From positions 868,001 through 932,000 of the forward strand of contig NZ_LQGV01000003.1 in NCBI RefSeq assembly GCF_001620065.1: DNA of 64,000 nucleotides. Direction: 5' to 3'. Positions within the stretch are counted from its first letter, which is position 1. Each line of letters starts with the position of its first letter. Positions 35,001 through 44,233 of this stretch are shown here, in pieces. Below the pieces are notes generated by a model. The model was not told where the DNA came from. It saw only the letters and a program-made list of their open reading frames with translations, and did not search any database. Source of the stretch: Microbacterium sp. TNHR37B (GTDB lineage: Bacteria > Actinomycetota > Actinomycetes > Actinomycetales > Microbacteriaceae). The translations under genes and the position numbers were made by a program.

Positions 35001-38000
35001 CGACGCGGTCTTCTCCAGCGAGAGACCCGGGTCGGCATCGATCGTCACGATCGCCGTCGACTCGTCCGACTCCACGCGTGCACCGGTCGGCGGCTGAGCC
35101 GTCGCGGTCGCGGTGTTCTCCACCGAACCGGCATCCACGTCGGCCTGGGTCACGACATAGGTCGCCGTGCAGTCGACGAATGCGCCGGGCAGGAGGCCGG
35201 CGACCGCCGGGCAGACGATCTCGGAGAGCTCGCCCGAACCGGTGAACGTCCCTTCCTCCACGGCGGGTGCGGTGAGGGTGACGTTTCCGGTGTTGGTGAT
35301 CCGGAAGCGGTACGACACTTCTTCGCCCGCCTCGGACACCTCGTCGGGGGTCGCGGTCTTCACGAGCGAGACCGCGGGCTGCGGGTCGCTCGGAACCTCG
35401 ACGGTCGTGGGCGGGGACTCCACCGGCGGACCGTCCGGCGGGGTGCCCGTGCCGGTGGCGGAGTTGGTCACACCGCCCGCGTCGACATCCGCCTGGGTCA
35501 CGACGTAGGTCGCCGTGAACGTCGTCTGCGCGCCGGGCGCCAGCGAGGCGACCGTGGCGGGGGTGATCGGCGACAGAGTCCCGGAGCCCGTGAAGGTGCC
35601 CTCCGCGATCGCCACATCGGTCAACGTGACGTTGCCGGTGTTGGTGGCGACGAAGGAGTAGGTGATCTCCTGGCCGACGGTGAACGACGCGGAGTCGTTC
35701 GGCGCCGCCGACTTGATGACCTCGAGACCCGGCTCGGGATCGAACTCCACCGTCACTTCCGACGGCGGAGACTCCACGGGCGGACCCACGGGGGGAACGC
35801 CCACGCCGACTGCCGTGTTGGTGATCGAGCCGGCGTCCACGTCGGCCTGAGTCACCGTGTAGGTCGCCTCGCACGTGACGTCGTCACCGGGAGCGAGGGC
35901 CACAGACGGGCAGGTCACCGCGGACATCTCGCCCGAGCCGGAGAAGGAACCCTCGGTGACCGAGATCGGGTCGAGGGTCACGTTGCCCGTGTTGGTGAGC
36001 TGGAACGAGTACGTGATGACGTCACCGGCCTGCTCCGCGCCCGCCGAGGCCGACTTCACGATCGTCAGCGACGGGTCGGCGGCGATCGTGACCGTGGCCT
36101 CGGCCGGGTCGGACGTGGTGTCCGGGCCCGTCGGCGGGGTGCCGGTGGCGATCGCGGTGTTGACCACCTCGCCGGCGTCGACATCGGCCTGCGTGAGCTC
36201 GTACTCGGCTTCACAGGTGACCGAGTCACCCGGCGCGAGAGAGGCGAGCCCCGATTCGCAGACAAGAGCGGAAAGGTCGCCCGTGCCCGAGAACGCGGTC
36301 TCGGCGACGGACACGTCGGTGAGGGTCACGTTGCCAGTGTTGGTGACGACGAACTCGTACGAGATCGCGTCTCCGGCCGCGTCGCCCTCGTCGGGAGTCG
36401 CGGTCTTGACCAGCGACAGCTCGGGGGTCGGCGGGATCGTGACGGTCGCCGTGGACTCGTCCGACTCCGTCCGTCCGCCGGACGGCGGCTGTCCCGAGGC
36501 GGTCGCCGTGTTGACGATGGTTCCCGCGTCGACGTCTGCCTGGGTCACCTCGTAGGTCGCCGTGCAGGTGACGGTGGCGCCGGGCAGCAGGGAACCGGCC
36601 GGGCACTCGGCGGTCACTCCCGGAAGACCCGGGTCGTCGATCGCGATGTCGGTGAGCGTGACGTTGCCGGCGTTGGTCACGGCGAAGGAGTAGGCGATCT
36701 CGTCGCCCGCGGCTGCCGCCGTCGTGGGCGTCGCCGACTTCACGAGGGTGACGGCGGGACCCTGCTCGAGCGGGATCATCGTGGACGACGGGTCGGAGGT
36801 CACATCGTCGCCGCCGCCGACCGGCGTTCCCGTCGCGGTCGCGGTGTTCTCGACCGTGCCGGCATCGACGTCGCCTTGCTGCAGGACGTAGGTCGCCTCA
36901 CAGACGATCTGCCCGTTCACCGGCAGCGCTCCGGTCGAGGGGGTGCACGACAGGGGCGAGAGCTCCCCGACGCCGCTGAAGACGGTGTCATCGACCGTGA
37001 CGCCCGTGAGCGGCACATTGCCGGTGTTCGAGACCACGAACGAGTAGGTGATCTCCTGCCCGACGGTGAACGAGTCGGGGTCGGACGGAGACGCGGACTT
37101 CACGAGTCCGATGCCGGGCTCGGGCTCCTCGGTGGGCACCTCGACCGTCGACGGGGTGGAGGTGACGCGCGTCGTGCTGCCCGCGGGGAGGCCCGAGGCG
37201 GTCGCGGTGTTGACGACCTCGCCGGCATCCACATCGGCGGCCGTCACGACGTGCACGGCATCAGCCGTGCAGGTGACCGTCGCGCCGGCCGGGACCGAAC
37301 CCGTCGGGCAGGTGACGGCGCCGATCAGCGGGTCGTCCACCTGCAGGGCGCTGAGGGCGACGTTTCCCGTGTTCGTGACCGCGAACGAGTACGTGATCTC
37401 GTCGCCGACGTCGGTGATGCCGTTGCCGTTGACGTCATCGACCGGCAACGCCGACTTGACGAGCCCGATGCTCGTGCCGCAGGTCAGGGCGGTGTCCCTG
37501 TTGTCGGTGTCATCCGGGTCGGCTTCGTTGCCGGTGACCTCTGCCTCATTGGTGATGCACCCGGTCGTCGCCGTCGGGGCGGTCGCGGTGATCTCGATCG
37601 TGACACTCTCGCCGGCCTCTGTCCGCCCGCCGACGCACGTGACGAGGGTGGACTGCCCGGCCACTGCGGGTGCGACGGTACAGCGGTCCGAGGGCGCCTG
37701 GACGTTCGTCAGCGCGGCCGGAACGCGATCGGTGACCGTCCAGCCGGAGGAGTTCCCTTCGCCCTGGTTCAGCACCGTCAGCGTGTAGGTCAGTGTCTGG
37801 CCCGCGGTGAAGACGGCCGGCCCGGTCTTCTCGACGGTGAAGTCAGCGGGCAGGCCTGGCGCCGCCGTGCCGTCGTTGTTGGACGATTGCGGACCGGTGT
37901 TTGTCGACACGAGCCGGAACGTGGGGTTCGCCGCGGTGGGGTTGGCGACCGAGATCTGGTAGACCGTGCCAGACCCGTTGTACGAGAAACCGAGGTTCCC

Positions 38001-38762
38001 GTTGCCGAACGTCCAGGCCGCTCCGGCCTGGTCGGTTGCGGACGGCGCGGTCATGCCGGCCACGGCGCTCAACGGCCAGCGATTCACCACACCACCTGGC
38101 GTGATGCGAACGAGGTAGCCGTAGCCCATCGACCAAAAGGCGCCATCCTTGAAGGTGATATCGATACCGCCGCCGGTCGTCTGGCTGCCAACCGAGACCG
38201 CAGCACCGTTGAGGGTGGTGTTGATCGTCGTCACCGCCCCCGTGGTGTTGTCGACGTTGAGCCTCCGTAGCGTGCTGCCCGCGACCATGTAGAAGAGTCC
38301 GTCAGATCCGAACGCGGCAGAGCTGCTTCCAACGGGCAGCTGCCTGAGGACGGTGTATCCGCCTTGGTTGCCGATCTTGAGAAGGGAGTTCGCGGCGACG
38401 CCGCTCGTGCCGCCGCCACCGACCGCGTAGATGTAGTTGTCTGCGGTGCGGTACGCGATCGCGTTGTACGTGAGGTCTGCTGCGCCGATGGCGGAGAACT
38501 CCACATTCCCGCTCGCGTCGGTGAGAGACCGGTACAGCGTCGTCGGAGAGCCCTGCGCGATGTACACGTAGGGGTCTGCCGCCGAGAACGGCTGCCCCGC
38601 CGCCGCCGACGCAGACGGCGCGGTCAGCGGCGCCGTCGTCACGAACAGCGCGGACAGAAGGGAGAGGACCGCCAGCATGGCGATCCTCGGGCTGCGTCGG
38701 TCTGGGGTCTTCTGCGAACGGACGAACCGTCGCTGAGGCGCTGTGCTGCGTGTGGGGGACAT
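32094..38762 (-). CDS. Giant surface-anchored DUF11/DUF7507 repeat protein
   Basis: This is an about 2,222-aa exported protein. Order: a basic N-terminus and signal peptide (about 1-55, LAVLSLLSALFVTTAP), a DUF6923-like beta domain (about 60-300), one DUF11-type domain (about 310-425, FTVEKTGPAVFTAGQTLTYT), then 15 DUF7507-like repeats of about 115 aa. Each repeat has LVKSA, EITYSFxVTNTGNVTLTD, TYVVTQADVDAG and NTATxxGxPP. The C-terminus is a sorting-type signal: IPNTGG, a membrane helix, then an Arg tail (RRRRGGGRVAR). IPNTG departs from classical LPXTG. It is probably a long wall-attached stalk or adhesin. The ATG at 38762 precedes the signal peptide. Longer starts lack support. Confidence 0.88.
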   Translation of the reverse strand: MSPTRSTAPQRRFVRSQKTPDRRSPRIAMLAVLSLLSALFVTTAPLTAPSASAAAGQPFSAADPYVYIAQGSPTTLYRSLTDASGNVEFSAIGAADLTYNAIAYRTADNYIYAVGGGGTSGVAANSLLKIGNQGGYTVLRQLPVGSSSAAFGSDGLFYMVAGSTLRRLNVDNTTGAVTTINTTLNGAAVSVGSQTTGGGIDITFKDGAFWSMGYGYLVRITPGGVVNRWPLSAVAGMTAPSATDQAGAAWTFGNGNLGFSYNGSGTVYQISVANPTAANPTFRLVSTNTGPQSSNNDGTAAPGLPADFTVEKTGPAVFTAGQTLTYTLTVLNQGEGNSSGWTVTDRVPAALTNVQAPSDRCTVAPAVAGQSTLVTCVGGRTEAGESVTIEITATAPTATTGCITNEAEVTGNEADPDDTDNRDTALTCGTSIGLVKSALPVDDVNGNGITDVGDEITYSFAVTNTGNVALSALQVDDPLIGAVTCPTGSVPAGATVTCTADAVHVVTAADVDAGEVVNTATASGLPAGSTTRVTSTPSTVEVPTEEPEPGIGLVKSASPSDPDSFTVGQEITYSFVVSNTGNVPLTGVTVDDTVFSGVGELSPLSCTPSTGALPVNGQIVCEATYVLQQGDVDAGTVENTATATGTPVGGGDDVTSDPSSTMIPLEQGPAVTLVKSATPTTAAAAGDEIAYSFAVTNAGNVTLTDIAIDDPGLPGVTAECPAGSLLPGATVTCTATYEVTQADVDAGTIVNTATASGQPPSGGRTESDESTATVTIPPTPELSLVKTATPDEGDAAGDAISYEFVVTNTGNVTLTDVSVAETAFSGTGDLSALVCESGLASLAPGDSVTCEAEYELTQADVDAGEVVNTAIATGTPPTGPDTTSDPAEATVTIAADPSLTIVKSASAGAEQAGDVITYSFQLTNTGNVTLDPISVTEGSFSGSGEMSAVTCPSVALAPGDDVTCEATYTVTQADVDAGSITNTAVGVGVPPVGPPVESPPSEVTVEFDPEPGLEVIKSAAPNDSASFTVGQEITYSFVATNTGNVTLTDVAIAEGTFTGSGTLSPITPATVASLAPGAQTTFTATYVVTQADVDAGGVTNSATGTGTPPDGPPVESPPTTVEVPSDPQPAVSLVKTATPDEVSEAGEEVSYRFRITNTGNVTLTAPAVEEGTFTGSGELSEIVCPAVAGLLPGAFVDCTATYVVTQADVDAGSVENTATATAQPPTGARVESDESTAIVTIDADPGLSLEKTASTDDASRVGDTITYSFLVTNTGNVTLTDVAVDEGAFTGTGELSPLAPASVASLAPGQEATFTATYVLTQADVDAGSVSNTATGVGVPPDGPPVESPPSTVIVEFDPEPGLSVVKSATPNDAASFTVGQEITYSFVVTNTGNVTLTDVAVAEGTFTGSGTLSPVTPGSIASLAPDEQAVFTATYVLTQADVDAGGVTNSATTTGTPPDGPPIESPPSTVEIPSDPQPAVSLVKSASPDEVAAVGDEVAYTFRVTNTGNVSLTDPAIDEGAFTGTGELSAVECPSGVTLLPGEFVDCTATYAVTQADLDAGTIENTATATAVSPQEVTVESEPSTAVVTALANPGLSVVKSADAEGVSRAGDVVTYTFVATNTGNVTLTDVSVLEGEFTGTGALSPLTPASVASLAPGAEATFTATYVVTQADVDAGSISNSATGTGTPPEGPPVESPPSTVVVGFDPEPGLSVVKSATPSEPAFFTVGREITYSFVATNTGNVTLTDVSIVEGEFTGSGTLSPVAPASVASLAPGAQATFTATYVVTQADVDAGGVTNTATGTGVPPTGPPIESPPTSVEIPSDPAPALSLVKSASSAPITAAGDVLTYTFRVTNTGNVTMTGIAIDEGTFTGTGELSPVTCPDGAASLLPGASVDCEATYVVTQADVDAGSVENTATATGTPPDGPPVETPPSTVIVEIDPQPGLTVVKSVAPLDTDEFVAGAVLEYRFVVTNTGNVTVTDVVVSEDDFTGTGELSAVECPTDVLAPGDQITCTASYTVTQADVDAGSVTNTASVGGNTPGGPPIDSPPSTVTVPSLDAPAIALVKSADVSNISKVGQRVTYSFLVTNTGNTSLTDVVITETEFSGAGKISAITCPEYGTLLPGQQVTCTATYVVQEADLDGADLVNRATATATPPVGADVTSPPSTVRITSIDLPDEIPNTGGTVALGVVALAVLLLVAGGVLLVVVRRRRGGGRVAR
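33631..35730. repeat. 1,050-bp super-repeat inside the surface-protein gene
   Basis: The same junction (PGL..VVKSA...FTVGQEITYSF) recurs at 35731, 34681 and 33631, exactly 1,050 nt apart. Each period holds three DUF7507-like domains that differ from one another but match their counterparts one period away. This marks amplification by whole triplets (350 aa). Confidence 0.75.
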
Positions 38763-38987
38763 CTGGTTCCGATCGGCTCGGGGACTGACGTGGCGGGGAC
38801 GGGGCACACCCTTATCGCCACACACCTGGGGCCAGAGTGGCGGGCGAGGCGGCGTCACTTCAGCACTCTGCGCAGATTGCGTCTCTTCCTGCGCGAACTG
38901 ACCCGCGCCGGGGGAGACGAGGCGCGCCGAGTCGAAGCCCGCGTGACCCGCACCAGCTGCCTCATTCCCTCCCGAGGGAAGCGAGAG

Positions 38988-39941
38988 TCAGGGAACGAGC
39001 GAGCGCTCGTCGTCGTGCGCCTCCTGCGCATCGGCGTCCCGGAAGGCGCGCGACATCGCCGACACCGAGCCGAACCCCGACGTCGCGGCGATCTCCCGCG
39101 CGGTCATCCGAGGGTTGGTCCGCTTGGCCGTGCGCGCGGCTGTCACCCGCGCCCGCCGCAGTTCCCCGCTGACGGTTGCCCCTTCGGCGGCGAAGGCGGC
39201 CTGCAACGTGCGCGGGGCGACGCCGAGTCGCATGGCGATTCGAGCCACGGTGACGCCGGGGTCCGAGAACTCCGCCCGGATCACCTCGCGCGCCGCATCC
39301 ACCAGGGAGGGCGGAACCGCGGCGTCCCGCGTGATCACGCCGATCATCTCGCGCAGCAGGATCCGCGACACCGATGCCAACGGCGAGACCACCGGGCTCT
39401 GCGGCGTCTGCGTCGTACAGAGCGTGCGCACATAGGCGTAGAAGGGCGCGATGAGCGTCCAGTCGAGCGCGGGGCCGTCGTACGAGGCCCACGACGGGAG
39501 CGCGACGTCGGCCAGGAGCTCGGCGCCGAACCCGATGTAGACGAGGTCGTTCTGCGGCTCGGACATCGAGATGCTCACGCGTTCCTCGCCGGGACGGATG
39601 AGCACCAGCCCGGAACCGCGGCGAAGGACGCCGCCCTCGGTGTCGACCGAGAAGGTGCCCGACGCCGCGATGAGAAGCAGCGCGCGGTGCGTCGACCCTC
39701 GGTCGCGCGGCCATGTGATTCGCACGTCGGGCAGGGCGATGTGAGCGAAGGTCAGCGCGGGGAAGCGGGCGACGTTGGCCACAAGCGGACCCCCGTCGCC
39801 GAGGGCGTCGATCGAGAAGTTGGACGACCGGACGAAGCGCTGGAGTCCTCCGTGCTGCTCGGCTTCCGCAAGGCCCTGCACCTTCAGACCGAGTCGTTCG
39901 AACGCCGGAGCGTGACGACGATACGAGCGCCGGTACGGCAT
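38988..39941 (-). CDS. AraC-family transcriptional regulator
   Basis: This protein is predicted at 317 aa. The N-terminal part (about 1-195) resembles the AraC-binding-like domain (FALTFAHIALPDVRITWP, GSGLVLIRPGEERVSISMS). The C-terminal AraC DNA-binding domain (about 215-315) has two helix-turn-helix units, VTVARIAMRLGVAPRTLQAA and MTAREIAATSGFGSVSAMSR. The ATG at 39941 is used. A GTG three codons upstream, with GGGAG, is an alternative. The long open frame further up runs through a non-coding hairpin region and is not credible. It lies 225 nt from the surface-protein start on the same strand, and its target is unknown. Confidence 0.87.
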   Translation of the reverse strand: MPYRRSYRRHAPAFERLGLKVQGLAEAEQHGGLQRFVRSSNFSIDALGDGGPLVANVARFPALTFAHIALPDVRITWPRDRGSTHRALLLIAASGTFSVDTEGGVLRRGSGLVLIRPGEERVSISMSEPQNDLVYIGFGAELLADVALPSWASYDGPALDWTLIAPFYAYVRTLCTTQTPQSPVVSPLASVSRILLREMIGVITRDAAVPPSLVDAAREVIRAEFSDPGVTVARIAMRLGVAPRTLQAAFAAEGATVSGELRRARVTAARTAKRTNPRMTAREIAATSGFGSVSAMSRAFRDADAQEAHDDERSLVP

Positions 39942-40176
39942 GGGGTTCACTGCGCAACTACTCCCGAAACTCTCGACGGAATCGGTCGCCGAACCGCGGG
40001 TGCGCGCTTCGGCAGCGGGCCGATCACGGTCCGCTGAGGGTTGACGTGGGGCACCGTCGCGGGGGGTTCGAGGGCGAAAACGTCTGAGGCTCCCTGTCAG
40101 CGTGGCCGCATCGGGGCAGGGACGCCCACCTCCTGCGCAAAATGCCCTTCCGCTTGCGTAATTCGCGCACGAGATG

Positions 40177-40240
40177 CGCCGAGTGTCCACGACGCGCCGA
40201 CCGACGTCGAGGTCGGCCCGCGTGTCGTGGACGCTCGGCG
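40177..40240 (-). terminator. Large nested hairpin downstream of the sulfatase gene
   Basis: Outer arms CGCCGAGTGTCCACGAC (40177-40193) and its complement (40224-40240) match at 16 of 17 positions. Inner arms GCCGACC / GGTCGGC (40196-40202, 40211-40217) are perfect around an 8-nt loop. It begins 12 nt after the sulfatase stop. Terminator function is inferred. The rest of 39942-40176 shows no gene. Confidence 0.6.
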
Positions 40241-40252
40241 TTGCGATCCCCT

Positions 40253-42025
40253 CTAGGAGAGCGGAGTACGGGCCGCGGCCTGGCACGAGGCGGTGCCGAC
40301 CGCCTCACCGCCACCGCAGCGGGCGAAGGTGCGGAACTGCTCCTCGATCTGCGCGCGGCGCGCCGGATCCACGTCCTCCCACGCGAGCGGCAGGTTCACC
40401 CGGCCGTTCTTGGTGTCGGTGATCGAGAACCGGCTGATCGTCCCGCGATCAGGGCCGCTGACCTTCTGGACATAGAGCTCGCCACCGGCCCGCAGGGCGA
40501 AGAAGCCGTCCTGCACCATGGTTCCCGGCTCCGAGTCAGGCCCTGCCGCGGTCGGATCGGCGACCTTCGTGTGGACGGAGTAGGCCCACTGACGCCAGCT
40601 CTGGGGCTGCTCGCCTCGGATCAACGGCAGGAGATCGAGTCCGTCGTGGTCGTCGATCTGCGCCGACTCCCCCGTGAGGCTCGGCTGCATCGCCGCGAAG
40701 GTCGGGAGCAGGTCGACGGTCTGTGTCAGCTCCGTGCGGACCTGGCCTCGCGCGGCGTCTGCGCCGGCGACCACGAGCGGCACCCGGAGGTCGGTCTCGT
40801 ACGGAGAGCCCTTTCCGATGCGGAACCTGCCGCTGCCGTTCTCGCTGAGGCCCAGGTCGACGCCCTGACCCAGGTGGAAGCCGTTGTCCGCGGTGAAGAC
40901 GAGATAGGTCGACTCCCACAGACCCGCTTTCGTCAGCTCCCGACGGGTCTTGCCGATGAGTTCGTCGAGCGATTGCGCCATCCGCACGCGATCGCGCAGA
41001 TACTGCTGGAGCTCGCACGCGTCGTCCTTACCGATGGGCTTGGCGGAAGGAAGCTCGGTGCGGTCTCTCGCCGTAGGACAGTTCATCGTCTCGTTGCCGG
41101 GCAACGACTCGATGCGGATGGAGTAGCAGTCGCGTCGCGCGCCACTGGCCGTGATGCCGCAGTCGCCGTTCTTGTAGGCGCCCTTCGGGTTGTCCTTCGT
41201 CTTGGGCAGGTCGCGCGCCGCGGGCACGAAGGTGCGCGTCTTGCCTCCGTTCGGGTTGCCGGCGTGGGTCGTGAACGTCGACAACGTCGCGTGGAACGCG
41301 CGGTCGTTCTTGGCGGCCCAGGGAATGAAGGCAGCGACGCGGTTGATCGTCTCGTCCGTCGCGTACGTCTTGTTCTTCTTCGCCGGCTGGCCAGGCGTAC
41401 CGATCGCGAAGTTGTTGCCGCCGTATGCTCCACTGCTGTACGGACGCCACATCGACCATCCCGGAGGCTTTCGCACCGTGTCTCCCACGCCGAAGTCGTT
41501 GTTGTAGCCGTTGAGGTACTTGCCCTCCATCAGCGTGTAGTAACCCCGCGCCTTCGCCTCCACCGCATACGTGTACTGCTCGTTGTCGCGAACCTCGCCC
41601 GAGTGCGAGACCCCGTGGAGGAAGGCCTCGATGCCGCCCATCGTGCCGCCGTTACGCAGCACACCCGTGTTGTGCGGGAAGCGCCCCGTGAGGATCGACG
41701 CCCGTGACGGGCAGCACAGCGAGTTGGTGACGTAGTGGTTGTCGAACGACACCCCGTCGGCCGTGAGCTTCTTCAACTCGGTCATGTACGGAACGAGGTC
41801 CCACGAGAAATCGTCCGCCATGATCATCACGACGTTGCGCGGTTGCGTCTCCACGGCATCGGCCGTCGGCGACGCCACGATTCCTCCGCCGACCACCGCC
41901 AACCCCGCCGCTGCGAGCGCGAGCGTCCGCAGCCCCCATCGACGCAGACGGTCGAACCGCCCGCTCGCCGAACGCCTCGGCTCGCCGTTCCCCATTCCCC
42001 GTTCTCCAGGCACGCCTGTAGACAT
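40253..42025 (-). CDS. Exported sulfatase
   Basis: This is a 590-aa arylsulfatase-family hydrolase. The N-terminus has a basic region and hydrophobic stretch with a possible Tat motif (RRWGLRTLALAAAGLAV). The active-site signature SLCCPSRASILTG (Cys104 in C-x-P-S-R is the residue converted to formylglycine) is complete, and D71/D72 (IMADDFSW) are metal ligands. A second acidic site is FTADNGFHLGQ. The ATG at 42025 lies 6 nt after GGGGAGG; one two codons upstream (42031) lacks spacing. It cleaves a sulfate ester outside the membrane, with unknown substrate. The maturase is not in the window. Confidence 0.92.
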   Translation of the reverse strand: MSTGVPGERGMGNGEPRRSASGRFDRLRRWGLRTLALAAAGLAVVGGGIVASPTADAVETQPRNVVMIMADDFSWDLVPYMTELKKLTADGVSFDNHYVTNSLCCPSRASILTGRFPHNTGVLRNGGTMGGIEAFLHGVSHSGEVRDNEQYTYAVEAKARGYYTLMEGKYLNGYNNDFGVGDTVRKPPGWSMWRPYSSGAYGGNNFAIGTPGQPAKKNKTYATDETINRVAAFIPWAAKNDRAFHATLSTFTTHAGNPNGGKTRTFVPAARDLPKTKDNPKGAYKNGDCGITASGARRDCYSIRIESLPGNETMNCPTARDRTELPSAKPIGKDDACELQQYLRDRVRMAQSLDELIGKTRRELTKAGLWESTYLVFTADNGFHLGQGVDLGLSENGSGRFRIGKGSPYETDLRVPLVVAGADAARGQVRTELTQTVDLLPTFAAMQPSLTGESAQIDDHDGLDLLPLIRGEQPQSWRQWAYSVHTKVADPTAAGPDSEPGTMVQDGFFALRAGGELYVQKVSGPDRGTISRFSITDTKNGRVNLPLAWEDVDPARRAQIEEQFRTFARCGGGEAVGTASCQAAARTPLS

Positions 42026-42139
42026 GGTCATCCTCCCCAGGATCGGGGGACGCGATGATCGGCGCGAACGGTGCCCCCCGACCCGTCTCGCGCGGCCAGA
42101 AAGCTAGCACGCAGGGCGGTGGGGACGAGGGGATCTGCG

Positions 42140-43426
42140 TCAGTCGACGAGGTCGTGGCGCACGATGACCGCATCCCGCGCGGGTCCGACGCCGATCACG
42201 GAGATACGCGTACCGCTCATCTCCTCCAGTGCCAGCACGTAGTCCTGCGCCTCGAGCGGAAGGTCGTCGAAGGACCGGGCCGTGGAGATGTCCTGCTTCC
42301 AGCCCGGGAAGTACTCCAGGATCGGGGTCGCATGGTGGAAGTCGCTCTGGTTGACCGGGACCTCGTCGAAGCGTTCGCCGTCGACGTCGTAGGCGACGCA
42401 CACCGGGATCTGGTCGAGGCCGGTGAGGATGTCGAGCTTGGTGAGGACCAGGTCGGTGATGCCGTTGATCCGCGTGGCGTAGCGCGTGATCGGGGCGTCG
42501 TACCAGCCCACGCGTCGCGGACGGCCGGTGGTCGTGCCGAACTCGAATCCGCGTGTGCGGAGCCAGTCGCCCTGCTCGTCGAAGAGCTCGGTGGGGAACG
42601 GACCGGATCCGACACGGGTGGTGTAGGCCTTGACGATGCCCACGATTCGGTCGAGGCGGTTCGGCCCCACCCCGGAGCCGGTGGCCGCTCCACCAGCGGT
42701 CGCGGACGAGGAGGTCACGAACGGATAGGTGCCGTGGTCGACGTCGAGCATGGTCGCCTGCCCGCCCTCGAACACCACGACATCGCCGGCGTCCAGCGCA
42801 TCGTTCAGGAGAAGAGCCGTGTCGCACACCATGGGACGGAGGCGGTCGGCGTACGACAGCAGGTCTTCCACGACCTCGTCGACCGAGATGGCCCTCCGGT
42901 TGAAGACCTTCACGAGCAGGTGGTTCTTCTGGTCGAGGGCCCCCTCGACCTTCTGCCGGAGGATGTTCTCGTCGAAGAGGTCCTGGATGCGGATGCCCAC
43001 CCGGTTGATCTTGTCGGCGTAGCTGGGACCGATGCCGCGCCCCGTCGTGCCGATCATGCGCTTGCCGAGGAAGCGCTCGGTCACCTTGTCGAGCGTGCGG
43101 TGGTACTGCGTGATCACGTGCGCGTTGGCGCTGACCTTGAGGCGGGAGATGTCGACGCCCCGCGCCGACAGGGCGGCGAGCTCGGCGAAGAGCACTTCGA
43201 GGTCGACGACCACTCCGTTGCCGATCACGGCGTTGACCCCCTCGGAGAGGATCCCGGAGGGAAGCAGGTGCAATGCGTACTTCTCGTCGCCGATGACGAC
43301 CGTGTGGCCGGCGTTGTTGCCGCCGTTGAACTTCACGACCCAGTCGGTGCGCTCACCGAGAAGATCGGTGGCCTTTCCCTTGCCCTCGTCTCCCCACTGG
43401 ACTCCGACGATGACGATGCCTGGCAT
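42140..43426 (-). CDS. purA: Adenylosuccinate synthetase PurA
   Basis: This 428-aa enzyme joins IMP and aspartate with GTP in AMP synthesis. The GTP loop [11 protein letters not shown] (residues 8-18), [13 protein letters not shown] and [15 protein letters not shown] are diagnostic. The late motif [17 protein letters not shown] is present, and the length is normal. TAGAAT (43460-43465, minus strand) is a strong -10 that leaves a leader of about 27 nt with GGGGGAG before the ATG. No neighbour belongs to purine synthesis. Confidence 0.98.
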   Translation of the reverse strand: MPGIVIVGVQWGDEGKGKATDLLGERTDWVVKFNGGNNAGHTVVIGDEKYALHLLPSGILSEGVNAVIGNGVVVDLEVLFAELAALSARGVDISRLKVSANAHVITQYHRTLDKVTERFLGKRMIGTTGRGIGPSYADKINRVGIRIQDLFDENILRQKVEGALDQKNHLLVKVFNRRAISVDEVVEDLLSYADRLRPMVCDTALLLNDALDAGDVVVFEGGQATMLDVDHGTYPFVTSSSATAGGAATGSGVGPNRLDRIVGIVKAYTTRVGSGPFPTELFDEQGDWLRTRGFEFGTTTGRPRRVGWYDAPITRYATRINGITDLVLTKLDILTGLDQIPVCVAYDVDGERFDEVPVNQSDFHHATPILEYFPGWKQDISTARSFDDLPLEAQDYVLALEEMSGTRISVIGVGPARDAVIVRHDLVD

Positions 43427-43519
43427 GGGTGCTCCCCCGTGAACGGACGGTGAGTCGCCATTCTACCGAGAGCCTGCTCCTCCCTGGTCGGGGCGGATCG
43501 CCGGGTGTATGGTCAGACC

Positions 43520-44203
43520 ATGGGACGCTCGGACGGCGCAGACGACCTCGACACCCTTCCGCCGGGGCGGTGGCCCGCCTATCTCACCGAGAGATCGGGC
43601 CTTCCCGGCCCCCGCGCCAACCTGCCGCTCGCGATCGCCGCGGCCCGGCGCGCGTCGGAGGATGCGATCGCCGCACTCCTATCCGACGGTGGCGAGTTTC
43701 CCGTCATGTGCGCCGCCGCCGCGCGGGCACGCCGGTCCGCCGTCCCCGCAGAGGAACACGCGGCGCGCGCCCTCGCCGCTGACGACCACTGGCGGGTCCG
43801 AGAAGGAGTCGCGATCGGCCTCCAGCTGCGCGCCGAGGAGGATCCCGCGGCCGTCGCTGCGCTGGTGCTCGAGTGGGTGGACGACACGGACCCGCTCGTG
43901 CAGCGCGCGGCGATCACGGCGATCTGTGAGCCGAGGCTGCTCCGGACGCCCGAGATGGCCGCTGCGGCCCTGGATGCGTGCCGCCGGGCGACCGATCACC
44001 TCGCCGCGCTGCCCACGGACCGGCGCACGGCGCCGTCTGCGCGGACGCTGCGTCAGGCCCTCGGGTACTGCTGGAGCGTCGCGGTCGCCGCCGATCCGGC
44101 TCGGGGGATCCCCGCGTTCCAGGCGCTCGACTCCGGCGATCCCGACGTCGCATGGATCGTCAAGGAGAACCTGCGCAAGAAGCGTCTCGCCTCGTTGCTG
44201 TGA
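43520..44203 (+). CDS. HEAT-repeat-like protein
   Basis: This 227-aa alpha-helical protein has repeated helix pairs such as HAARALAADDHWRVREGVAI and LVLEWVDDTDPLVQRAAITA, each resembling a HEAT repeat unit. The last part (IPAFQALDSGDPDVAWIVKE) reads like another unit. No catalytic residues are seen, and it probably mediates protein binding. TATGGT (43508-43513) lies 6 nt before the ATG at 43520, which supports this start. Longer starts at 43505 would place the -10 inside the gene. It is divergent from purA. Confidence 0.75.
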   Translation: MGRSDGADDLDTLPPGRWPAYLTERSGLPGPRANLPLAIAAARRASEDAIAALLSDGGEFPVMCAAAARARRSAVPAEEHAARALAADDHWRVREGVAIGLQLRAEEDPAAVAALVLEWVDDTDPLVQRAAITAICEPRLLRTPEMAAAALDACRRATDHLAALPTDRRTAPSARTLRQALGYCWSVAVAADPARGIPAFQALDSGDPDVAWIVKENLRKKRLASLL

Positions 44204-44233
44204 CCGCGGTGCGGCCGCCGCTAGGGTGACGGC

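Noticed and set aside
32094-37470. Regular DNA repeats that could suggest a CRISPR or satellite
   Set aside because: They are in frame and encode repeated protein domains of one long gene.
36876-38270. 464-aa plus-strand open frame inside the surface-protein gene
   Set aside because: Low-complexity Arg/Gly/Asp-rich translation opposite the repeats; no ribosome site and no recognisable motif.
38988-40286. 432-aa version of the AraC regulator
   Set aside because: The extra 115 residues translate the sulfatase terminator hairpin and have no domain. The start near 39941 gives a normal AraC length.
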